Shown: positions 57,001 to 64,000 of the stretch, one piece after another
How positions within the stretch are numbered: position 1 is the first letter of the stretch
How the letters are laid out: each line of letters begins with the position of its first letter
Source: Streptomyces sp. SAI-127
GTDB lineage: Bacteria; Actinomycetota; Actinomycetes; Streptomycetales; Streptomycetaceae
Direction of reading: 5' to 3'
DNA: 64,000 bases
Assembly: GCF_029894425.1 (NCBI RefSeq)
Contig: NZ_JARXYJ010000001.1
Location: 248,001 to 312,000, forward strand
The notes under the pieces: generated by a model
Databases searched by the model: none
What the model was told of the DNA's origin: nothing
Seen by the model: the letters and a program-made list of their open reading frames with translations, nothing else
Program-made: the position numbers and the translations under genes

Positions 57001-58837
57001 AGTCCGGGCGGCGCGGGCGGCGTTCGCCGACCGTCACCAGGAGGTCGGCGGCGAGGAGCGTCTCGTGGCCGTCCATGACGTTGCGCAGGCGCAGTTCGCC
57101 GGCCGTCGTGGCCGTCACGGTGTTCATCGCGGCGATGCGGAGCGGCGCGCCGGTGAGGCGGGTCATCAGCTGGGTGCGGTTCTCCGGTGACAGGCCGGTC
57201 GCGAACCCGGTGCCGGGGGTGACGACCGTGACCTCGCGAGCACCCGCCGCCAGCGCGCTCTCCACGGCGCTGATGCCCTGCCACCAGCCGAAGCCGTCGT
57301 CCAGGACGGCCACCCTGGGCGCGCGCGGCACGAGGTCGGCGTACTGGTCGAGGAAGTCCGTGCTGGTGAGCGTGGGCAGCTCCCCCGGCACGGGGACGAC
57401 CGTCTCCTCGGCGCCGGTGGCGAGCACGAGCTGGGCGTACTCGGCCAGTTCGGCGGAGGTCACGGACGCACCGAGCCGCACGCGCACACCGAGGTCGGCG
57501 AGCTGGTCGCGCTGGTATGCGACGAGCTTCTGCCAGCCCGAGCGGTGCGCGGCCAGGGCAGCGAGACGCGCCTGACCGCCGGCCTCCCGGGCACGGTCGA
57601 AGACGACGACCTCGACGCCGGTACGGCCGAGAGCCATGGCGCACTCCATGCCCGCGGGGCCCGCGCCGATGACGGCGACAGGTCCGGCGCCGGATGCGCG
57701 CCGGGTCAGCAACAGCGGTACGGCCGGGCGGGACGTGGCTCCCGGCGGGGCGAGCTCGGGGTTCACCGAGCAGGACCCGGTGGGCTCGAAGGTCCGGCAG
57801 CCCTCGTTGCAGCCCGTGCAGGGGCGTACGGACCGCTCGTCCCCAGCGATCACCTTGCGGGCGAAGTCCGGGTCCGCCATGAAGGGCCGTGCCATGCCCA
57901 CCAGATCGGCCCCCGAGTCCAGCGCCCGCTCGATGTCGGCCACCGACCGGAACCCCTGGCTGATCAGCAACGGCACCGCGATCGCCGTACGCAGCCGGGC
58001 CACCGACTCCAGCAGGGGTGGGCGGGTGGTGGCCATGCCGGGGACGTAGGTGTTGCGGACGCCGGTGGTGACGTTGGCGTAGGCGAAGGGCGATGCCTCG
58101 TACAGGCGCGGAAGGAGCTCGGTCAGGTCGTCCAGGCCGAGCCCGGAGTTGTCTCCGGGTTCCACCGATAGCCGTACGCCGATGGGGAGTCGGCCGATCT
58201 CGGTGCGGATGGCGTCGATCACCTGGGCGAGCAGGGCGATACGGTCGCCGTACTCGTCGTCGCGGGTGTTGTTGACGCGGGAGAGGAACTGGGCGAGCAG
58301 GTAGCCGTGGCCGGCGTGCAGTTCGACTCCGTGAAAGCCGGCCTGCACACTGTTCGCCGCCGAGACGCGGAAGGCGTCGACGACTCGGCGTACCTCCTCC
58401 GCGCTCAGCGGGTGCGGCGCGGTCGCCTCACGAGGGGAACGGACGGCGGCAGCGGAGACCGGGGCGTAGTAGGTGCCCGCGCCGAGGGTCTCGCGGCCGA
58501 GGTGGACGAGCTGCGCGATCGCGACGGCGCCGCCTTCGGTGATGGCCCCGGCGCGGCGGCGTACGGCGTCCTTGATCTCGGGGCGCCATGCCTCGGTCAG
58601 GTAGCGCTGCGGCAGGGTCGACTCGGGGGCCACGGCGGTGCCCCCGGTGATCACCATCCCGGCGCCGCCCCTCGCCAGTCGCCGCCAGTAGGCATGGTCG
58701 GTGTCGGTGGGGGCGCCGTCGGCGACGGCGGCGATGGCGTGAGCGGTGGCGACCAGGCGGTTGCGGAGGGTGAGATCACCGAGGGTGAAGGGCGTGGCGA
58801 GGGTGACGTCGGTGCCGGGTGTCATGTCCGTGCCCAT
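56879..58837 (-). CDS. NADH:flavin oxidoreductase, 2,4-dienoyl-CoA reductase type
   Basis: The 652-residue enzyme has an old yellow enzyme barrel (TPFTLGDLTLRNRLVATAHA, FHGVELHAGHGYLLAQFLS), a 4Fe-4S motif with Cys340, 343, 347 and 356 (CTGCNEGC and later GSCSVNP), and C-terminal FAD and NAD domains (VAVIGAGPAGMECAMALG). The HAGHGYLLAQFLS His pair and Tyr are catalytic. Such enzymes reduce dienoyl-CoAs or enones. It probably removes double bonds from a ring or chain intermediate. Its ATG follows the stop of the upstream dehydrogenase gene directly. On its 3' side lies the inserted lasso locus. Confidence 0.94.
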   Translation of the reverse strand: MGTDMTPGTDVTLATPFTLGDLTLRNRLVATAHAIAAVADGAPTDTDHAYWRRLARGGAGMVITGGTAVAPESTLPQRYLTEAWRPEIKDAVRRRAGAITEGGAVAIAQLVHLGRETLGAGTYYAPVSAAAVRSPREATAPHPLSAEEVRRVVDAFRVSAANSVQAGFHGVELHAGHGYLLAQFLSRVNNTRDDEYGDRIALLAQVIDAIRTEIGRLPIGVRLSVEPGDNSGLGLDDLTELLPRLYEASPFAYANVTTGVRNTYVPGMATTRPPLLESVARLRTAIAVPLLISQGFRSVADIERALDSGADLVGMARPFMADPDFARKVIAGDERSVRPCTGCNEGCRTFEPTGSCSVNPELAPPGATSRPAVPLLLTRRASGAGPVAVIGAGPAGMECAMALGRTGVEVVVFDRAREAGGQARLAALAAHRSGWQKLVAYQRDQLADLGVRVRLGASVTSAELAEYAQLVLATGAEETVVPVPGELPTLTSTDFLDQYADLVPRAPRVAVLDDGFGWWQGISAVESALAAGAREVTVVTPGTGFATGLSPENRTQLMTRLTGAPLRIAAMNTVTATTAGELRLRNVMDGHETLLAADLLVTVGERRPRRPDFTAADGQTVRAIGDCVVPRRIAHALAEGRAAAEAVAANLP

Positions 58838-59977
58838 TCAGGCTGCGGGTCGCGTGGTGAGGCCGACGAGTTCGGCAAGCCGGGTGCGGTGCTGGTCCGA
58901 GGTGCCGAACAGCACCTCGCTGCTCCGTGCCCGGCGCACGTACAGGTGTGCCGAGTGCTCCCACGTGAAGCCGATCCCGCCGTGCAGCTGGACGTATTCG
59001 GCCGTGGCCAGGCGGTAGGTCTCGGAGCAGACCGCGGCCGCGGCGCTCGCGGCCACCGGCAGTTGCGGTGACGCGAGGGCCACGCAGGCGGTCGCGTACG
59101 CGGATGCCGAGCGTGCTGCCTCCAGGGCTACCAGCACGTCGGCGAGGCGGTGCTTGACCGCCTGGAAGGAGCCGATGGGGCGCCCGAACTGCTGCCGCTG
59201 GGCGACGAATTCGACGGTGGCGTCCAGCGCGTGGCCGCTGCCGCCGACCTGCTCGGCGGCGAGCGCGGCCCGCCCGGCGTCGAGTGCCGCCGTCACCTCA
59301 CCCGACTCGCCCACGGGTGTGGCCGGTGCGCCACGGAACTCCACCAGCGCCTGGCGGCGCGTCTCGTCCAGGACACGGCGAGGTGTCCGCGGGCAGGTGT
59401 CGTCGGCCGGCTCGCAGGCGAACAGCCGGGCGCCCTCGGCGGTTTGGGCCCGGACCACGATCAGATCCGCGCCGGCTCCGTCCAGGACGAAGTCGGCCGC
59501 CCCGCGCAGCACCCACGCCGGCCCGCTCCGCTCGGCGACGACGCCGACGCCGGGCTCGGCCTCCTCGAACCCGGCCACCGTCGCGGTGAGCGTGCCGGCC
59601 GCGATCCGCGGCAGATAGCGCGCGCACGCCTGTTGGTCCGCACTGTTCAGCAGGGCGTGCGCGGCGAGGACCACGGTGGGGAGCAGTGGCGCGCAGTACA
59701 GCGCACGCCCTGACTCCTCCAGAGCCACGGCCAGTTCGGCGAAGGTGAAACCGGACCCGCCGAACTCCTCGGGAATCGCCAGCCCATGCACCCCGATCTC
59801 ACCCGCGAGCCGCGCCCACAGCTTCTCGTCGTGGCCGCGCGGCGTGGCCAGGTGCCTGCGGACGGCCTCCGGGCCGCTCTCCTCGGTGAAGAAGTCCCGT
59901 AGAACCGTGCGCAGTTCCCGCTGTTCCTCGGTCTCGGACAGCAGCTGGGGGTCGATGTCGGGGTGACGTTGGTGCAT
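58838..59977 (-). CDS. acyl-CoA dehydrogenase
   Basis: GGAGA before the ATG at 59977 gives 379 residues. Motifs: LAIPEEFGGSGFTFAELAVA, ALYCAPLLPTVVLAAHALL, VLRGAADFVLDGAGADLIVV, QRQQFGRPIGSFQAVKHRLA and EYVQLHGGIGFTWEHSAHLY. The GGIGFTWEHxxHLYxRR ending is typical of the FadE28/FadE29-type heteromeric dehydrogenases of steroid side-chain catabolism, which pair with a partner subunit; none is adjacent. The usual TEP motif is altered (FEEAEPGVG), another hallmark of the subunit type lacking part of the FAD site. Confidence 0.92.
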   Translation of the reverse strand: MHQRHPDIDPQLLSETEEQRELRTVLRDFFTEESGPEAVRRHLATPRGHDEKLWARLAGEIGVHGLAIPEEFGGSGFTFAELAVALEESGRALYCAPLLPTVVLAAHALLNSADQQACARYLPRIAAGTLTATVAGFEEAEPGVGVVAERSGPAWVLRGAADFVLDGAGADLIVVRAQTAEGARLFACEPADDTCPRTPRRVLDETRRQALVEFRGAPATPVGESGEVTAALDAGRAALAAEQVGGSGHALDATVEFVAQRQQFGRPIGSFQAVKHRLADVLVALEAARSASAYATACVALASPQLPVAASAAAAVCSETYRLATAEYVQLHGGIGFTWEHSAHLYVRRARSSEVLFGTSDQHRTRLAELVGLTTRPAA

Positions 59978-60035
59978 GGGGTCTCCATCGTGCTCGGGTG
60001 GCGGAGAGGGAGTGGGCGACTGACGGGGGCTGAGG

Positions 60036-61604
60036 TCAGCCGGCGGAGCCGCGCGTCCCGGGTCCGGTTCCGTGGGGAACGTTCCTGGTGACCGACTCCG
60101 GAAGTTGCTGGCTCGGGTCGATCGAGATCGTCTTCGTCTGCAGGTACTCCTCCACGGCGTAGGGACCGTGCTCGCGTCCGATCCCCGACTTCTTGAACCC
60201 GCCGAACGGCGAACCCAGGTCGGCCGCGAACGTGTTGACCGAGAACGTGCCGGTGCGCACGCGCCGGGCGACCTCGAAGCCGTGTGCCGCGTCCGCCGTG
60301 AACACGGAGCCCGCCAGCCCCAGGTCACTGTCGTTGGCGATGCGGATGGCGTCGTCCTCACCGCGGTGCGGGATGAGTGAGGCGACGGGTCCGAAGATCT
60401 CCTCCCTGGAGACCCTCATGTCGTTGTGGGCGTCGGTGACGAGTGTCGGCTCGTAGTACCAGCCGCGCTCCAGGTGCGACGGGCGGTGGCCACCGTAGGC
60501 GATCGTCGCGCCCTCCTTGCGTGCCACATCCACGTAGTACTCGACGCGTTGCCGCTGTCGGGAGGTGACCAGCGGTCCGACCACGGTGTCGGCTTCCATG
60601 GGGTCGCCGACCTTGAGCGAGGCGAAGCCATCGGCCAGGGCCTCCGCGTAGGCGCGGTACTGGGACTCGGGGACCAGCAGGCGCGACAGGGCGACGCAGC
60701 TCTGGCCCGCGTTGGTGCCGGCGGTGGCCCCGACGAGGGTGGGCAGTACGTCTTCCAGCTTCGCGTCCTCGAGGACGATGGCCGCGGACTTGCCGCCGAG
60801 CTCCAGCACGCACGGTCGGACGAGTTCTCCGCAGGCCGCCGCGATCTTGGCGCCGACCTCGGCCGAGCCGGTGAAACTGACCATGTCCACACCGGGGTGG
60901 CGCACCAGGTACTCGGACTCCGGGGCGCGCGCCGCGACGATGTTCAGGACACCGGGCGGCAGGCCGATCTCCTCACAGATCTCGCCGATGACGAAGATGG
61001 CCAGCGGGTTGGGCTCGGTGACCTTGACGATGACGGTGCATCCCGCGACCATCGCCGGCCCGGCCTTCTGACCGATCGCCGGGAGCGCGAAGTTGTACGC
61101 CGGGAAGCTGGCGACCACGCCGACGGGTTCCTTGACGACAAGGCTGGCACCCGCCATGGGGATGATGCTGCCTCCCGCCGACTTGCCAGCGAGCGAGGAG
61201 AGGTCGCTGATGCGCACCTCGGCGGTCTGCAGGCTTCGGCCGATCTCGGCGGCGTAGTTGAAGCTCATGACGGGCGCCACGGCCTGGTAGACCTGCGACA
61301 GGAACAGCGTGCAGCCGAGTTCTTCGGTGATCAGCTCGGCGAGCTCGGTCTGCCGCCTCTCGATCCCGTCGGCCAGACGCGAGAGATAGCCCGCTCGCTC
61401 CGCGGGGGTGAGCCGGGGCCACTCCCCTTCGTCGAACGCGCGCCGGGCGGCGCCGACCGCGGCGTCGATGTCCTCCTTGGAGGCGGCCGGGACGCTCCCG
61501 ATGCGCAGCTCCGACCTCGGGGAGATCACGTCGAAGCGGTCCGTGCCCGAGGCCGCTCTCCACGCCCCGTCGATGAAGAAGGCTTTGTGATCGATCGTTG
61601 TCAT
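60036..61604 (-). CDS. aldehyde dehydrogenase
   Basis: The 522-residue enzyme has Glu268 in CVLELGGKSAAIVLED and Cys303 in GTNAGQSCVALSRLLV, FAAFPAYNFALP-type FPAYNFALPAIGQKAGPAM, and EEIFGPVASLIPHRGEDDAI. The Gly-rich FTGSAEVG fits NAD binding. Relatives are annotated as geranial or steroid aldehyde dehydrogenases in actinobacterial terpene and steroid pathways. It probably oxidises an aldehyde arising from the alcohol dehydrogenase or from retro-aldol cleavage. About 58 bases separate it from the next dehydrogenase gene downstream. Confidence 0.95.
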   Translation of the reverse strand: MTTIDHKAFFIDGAWRAASGTDRFDVISPRSELRIGSVPAASKEDIDAAVGAARRAFDEGEWPRLTPAERAGYLSRLADGIERRQTELAELITEELGCTLFLSQVYQAVAPVMSFNYAAEIGRSLQTAEVRISDLSSLAGKSAGGSIIPMAGASLVVKEPVGVVASFPAYNFALPAIGQKAGPAMVAGCTVIVKVTEPNPLAIFVIGEICEEIGLPPGVLNIVAARAPESEYLVRHPGVDMVSFTGSAEVGAKIAAACGELVRPCVLELGGKSAAIVLEDAKLEDVLPTLVGATAGTNAGQSCVALSRLLVPESQYRAYAEALADGFASLKVGDPMEADTVVGPLVTSRQRQRVEYYVDVARKEGATIAYGGHRPSHLERGWYYEPTLVTDAHNDMRVSREEIFGPVASLIPHRGEDDAIRIANDSDLGLAGSVFTADAAHGFEVARRVRTGTFSVNTFAADLGSPFGGFKKSGIGREHGPYAVEEYLQTKTISIDPSQQLPESVTRNVPHGTGPGTRGSAG

Positions 61605-61646
61605 CTTGGACTCCTGCGAGGGTGGTGAGGTCGTCGACCGGCGTGG

Positions 61647-62987
61647 TCAAGGACGTTGAGTTGGTTCAGTGGCGGTGTCCGCGGCCGTGAGGCCGAAGAC
61701 GAGGGCCGCGGCGAGGCCGCCCGCGTACGCGCGGTGCCACAGGCCGCCGGTGTCCGATCCGGCGGCGAGCAGGCCCGGGATCGGCCGGCCGTCCTCGCCG
61801 AGCACGCGGGCCTGGTCGTCGATGCGCACGCCGTGGAACGGGAAGGTGATCGCGGGCTCCGTCTCGATGACGTAGTACGGCGGTTCGTCCAGCGGCAGGC
61901 TGTCCAGCTCCCGGCCGGGCGAGGGTGCCGATCCTGCCGAGGCCTGCTCGTTGAACAGCTTGACGGCGTTGCGGACGGTCTCGCCGTGGTAGCCCCATTC
62001 CTCGGGCAGGTAGGCCAGTTCATCGAGGTCTTCGGCGAGCCCGGTACGGCCTCCCCGCTTGCTCGCGAGGGCGAACTTGTCGACGGCGACGGCACCTTCG
62101 ACGTACGAGCCGACGATCCAGTCGCGGAAGACGCGGGCGTCGGCGATCAGCAGACCGCGGCTTTCGGGCTGGTCGAGCAGCGCCATGGCCGTGAGGTGGT
62201 CGCCCAGCGTCTCGTCGGCGAACCGCTCGCCCCGCAGATTGAGGAGCAGGGCGTGCTCGCTGTAGTAGAGCGACATGTCGACGAAGTCGGCAGGGTCGGC
62301 GAACGGGATGCCGCTGGGAATGAGGTGGCCGTAGAAGCCGGCGTCGTCGTGACCGGTCGCCGCGCCGGCCTGGGTTGCCAGACGGTAACCGCCGCCGCGG
62401 CTGTGCGGGTTGGAACGGAGCTGCATCCGGTCGGCGTGGGGGTGCACGTGCGCGGTGCGGAGGGCGGGGTCGCCCTGGAACCCGCCGGTCGCGACGAGTG
62501 TGGTGCGGGCGCGCACATGGCTCCGCGTGCCGTCGGCCGCTCTCAGGTCCGCTCCGACCACGGCTCCCCGCTCGACCACCAGCCGTTCGGTGTCGGTCTC
62601 CAGCAGCAGTTCGCCGCCGCCTTCGACGATCAGCCGTCGGCAGGTGTCGACGTAGTGGTGGGTGTCGAACTGGTGCCCACGGCCGAAGCTGAGAACGCGT
62701 TGTGCGTTCTTGGCCGCCACGCCGACGGAGCGGATCCAGGAGATGCCGTCCGCGAACCGGTCCACCAAAGCGCGCTTCAACTCTCGGCCTCCGCGCGGAT
62801 TGTGCCGGTCCATGACCTCGTGACTCGGGGCGGTCCACGCGTACCCGGCGAAGCGTGCCGAGCCGCCGACGTCCGCGCCGATCTCGACGATCATGACGGA
62901 CAGGCCGCTTCGGACGGCGCGGGCGCCGGCGGTCAGCCCCGCCATTCCCGCGCCGATGATCAGCAGATCCACGTCTTCCGTGCGCAC
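61647..62987 (-). CDS. FAD-binding dehydrogenase, 3-ketosteroid dehydrogenase/fumarate reductase type
   Basis: A GTG after GAGGAGAG gives 446 residues. The FAD motif is LLIIGAGMAGLTAGARAVRS with VEIGADVGGSARFAGYAWT. FAD_binding_2 features continue through RARTTLVATGGFQGDPALRT, GGGYRLATQAGAATGHDDAG and a C-terminal EPAITFPFHGVRIDDQARVL, PGLLAAGSDTGGLWHRAYAG. It is somewhat shorter than typical 3-ketosteroid delta-1-dehydrogenases and may act on a different cyclic ketone or enone. It introduces or removes a ring double bond. Coupled with the ALDH gene downstream. Confidence 0.9.
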   Translation of the reverse strand: MRTEDVDLLIIGAGMAGLTAGARAVRSGLSVMIVEIGADVGGSARFAGYAWTAPSHEVMDRHNPRGGRELKRALVDRFADGISWIRSVGVAAKNAQRVLSFGRGHQFDTHHYVDTCRRLIVEGGGELLLETDTERLVVERGAVVGADLRAADGTRSHVRARTTLVATGGFQGDPALRTAHVHPHADRMQLRSNPHSRGGGYRLATQAGAATGHDDAGFYGHLIPSGIPFADPADFVDMSLYYSEHALLLNLRGERFADETLGDHLTAMALLDQPESRGLLIADARVFRDWIVGSYVEGAVAVDKFALASKRGGRTGLAEDLDELAYLPEEWGYHGETVRNAVKLFNEQASAGSAPSPGRELDSLPLDEPPYYVIETEPAITFPFHGVRIDDQARVLGEDGRPIPGLLAAGSDTGGLWHRAYAGGLAAALVFGLTAADTATEPTQRP

Positions 62988-63039
62988 GCCACTCTCCTCA
63001 GGGGCCAAAGGGAAATCTCGCTACGGGATCCGGGCTGTC

Positions 63040-64000
63040 TCAGCGCTGTCGGACCGGTACGGCGGCATCGTCCTCCCCGTCGAAGTAGGCCTGTTCGGCG
63101 CGGGCGAGGAAGCTCGGGTCGGCGGGTTCGCCACGGACCGCGATGCCGCCCTCGTGCAGCACGACCACCTCGTGGCAGGCGGACGCGGCGCGGCCGAGGG
63201 ACTGCTCCAGCAGGACGATCGTCATGCCCTCGCGGGCAAGGCGGCCGATACGGGCGTACACCTCGTCGGCCATCGCGGGGGACAGTCCGAGCGCCGGTTC
63301 GTCGACGATCAGCAGGTCCGGCCGCGCCATCAGGGCGCGGGCGATCGCCAGGACCTGCTGCTCGCCTCCGGAGAGGCCGGCGGCGGGGATTCCCATACGT
63401 TCGCGCAGTCGTGGTGGCAGCCACTGCGTGGTCTCCGCGAGCCGCGCTCGCAGCTCGGCTCCGCGGATGCCGGCGGCGTAGGCGGCGACCTCCAGGTTCT
63501 CGCGCAGGGACAGTGTCTTGAACAGGGCGCGTCCCTCGGGCACCAGCGCGGTGCGCAGGTCGCCTCCGGCGTTTCGGCGGCCCCGGGTGGGCGGGAGGGT
63601 CCCGTGCAGGATCCTGCCCAGGGTGCTTTTGCCCGCGCCGTTGGCGCCGACGACTCCGAGCACGCTGCCCCGGGGGACGGTGAGGCCGACCTCGCGCAGC
63701 GCGGTGACCCCGCCGTAGGCGTGGTCCACTGCGTCGAGGTGCACGGCGGGGCTTTTGGTGCCGTCGCGGGCGGGGAGTTCGTCCCGTGTGCCGCCCTCGC
63801 CGAGGTAGGAGGAGCGCACGCGGGGGTCGTCCAGGATCTCGCCGGGGCCGCCCTCACCGATCGGCCGGCCGAAGTCGAAGGCGACCACCCGGTGGGCGAC
63901 GGCGAACAGGTCGTCGAGGACGTGGTCGATGATCACGACGGCTGTGCCGTGTTCCTGTTGCCGCACGATCTGCCGTGTCAGCAGTGTGCGTTCGGTGGCG
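63040..64000 (-). CDS. LivG-LivF-type fused ABC ATPase (partial at window edge)
   Basis: The gene enters from the right edge. The first 70 residues seen (QQEHGTAVVIIDHVLDDLFA, FDFGRPIGEGGPGEILDDPR) are the end of a LivG-type ATPase. A linker leads into a complete LivF-type ATPase: Walker A GVVGANGAGKST, signature GLSGGEQQVLAIARALM, Walker B DLLIVDEPALGLSP and LEQSLGRAASACHEVVVLHE. LivG and LivF are normally separate chains; here they appear fused. With the Liv-type binding protein at 41.3 kb, it probably powers uptake of the pathway's substrate. The N-terminal half lies beyond the window. Confidence 0.9.
   Translation of the reverse strand, partial: ATERTLLTRQIVRQQEHGTAVVIIDHVLDDLFAVAHRVVAFDFGRPIGEGGPGEILDDPRVRSSYLGEGGTRDELPARDGTKSPAVHLDAVDHAYGGVTALREVGLTVPRGSVLGVVGANGAGKSTLGRILHGTLPPTRGRRNAGGDLRTALVPEGRALFKTLSLRENLEVAAYAAGIRGAELRARLAETTQWLPPRLRERMGIPAAGLSGGEQQVLAIARALMARPDLLIVDEPALGLSPAMADEVYARIGRLAREGMTIVLLEQSLGRAASACHEVVVLHEGGIAVRGEPADPSFLARAEQAYFDGEDDAAVPVRQR

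Noticed and set aside
1..64000. tRNA, rRNA or CRISPR features
   Set aside because: I saw no cloverleaf with a conserved TPsiC arm, no rRNA sequence and no array of spaced repeats. The tandem repeats at 45-51 kb have no spacers.

Overview
The window is about 70% G+C, uses GTG, TTG and possibly CTG starts, and is full of families typical of Streptomyces (coiled-coil hypotheticals, PAS-PP2C phosphatases, DUF6233, Cys-free ribosomal protein paralogues, DyP peroxidase). It reads as an accessory part of a Streptomyces or close relative's chromosome. No rRNA, tRNA or CRISPR array was seen.

Positions 1 to about 33 kb are a decaying accessory region. It holds a truncated NmrA-like oxidoreductase, an Rhs-type toxin tip with immunity-like genes, an ISAs1 element with frameshifts, a helicase fragment, an Rhs core fragment, a broken inositol-monophosphatase gene, a SUKH-like gene with a nonsense codon, an IS5-type element carrying an NTF2-like gene in place of the middle of its transposase, IS5, IS630 and IS200/IS605 scraps, a LamG fragment and an epimerase fragment. 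Intact genes are scattered between them: a subtilase, a DUF1877 protein, a DyP peroxidase flanked by two VioB-like ferritin-fold proteins (13.6-18.2 kb), a PAS-PP2C phosphatase, a Y-family polymerase, an HxlR regulator with its operator and target ester cyclase, a FAD monooxygenase, and a bL33-bL31-bL36 operon of zinc-independent ribosomal proteins.

From 33.3 kb to the right edge lies a dense, mostly intact CoA-thioester catabolic cluster. It has two TetR regulators, five genes for acyl-CoA dehydrogenases (four) and a steroid-dehydrogenase-like flavoprotein, two APH-type kinases placed beside dehydrogenases, an AMP ligase, two enoyl-CoA hydratases, a thiolase, a thiolase-like/DUF35 pair resembling Ltp2-ChsH2 aldolases, three SDRs, an alcohol and an aldehyde dehydrogenase, a dienoyl-CoA reductase-type flavoprotein, an MBL hydrolase, EthD and NTF2-like proteins, and Liv-type ABC import components. 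Overlapping start and stop codons join most genes. A shared AACTGAnnTnAA-like sequence stands upstream of four transcripts, so one of the TetR proteins (most simply the 42.6 kb one) probably controls them together. The genes suggest uptake, CoA activation, phosphorylative processing of hydroxyacyl-CoAs, beta-oxidation and retro-aldol cleavage of a ring-containing or branched acid. The substrate cannot be named from sequence.

Inserted in the catabolic cluster at 54.3-57.0 kb, on the opposite strand, is the remnant of a lasso peptide biosynthetic locus: an intact 37-aa precursor gene, the first 66 codons of the lasso cyclase, and the ABC exporter, with the rest of the cyclase and both leader-processing genes deleted. 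Short tandem repeats at four gene junctions of the catabolic operon are a further unusual feature.
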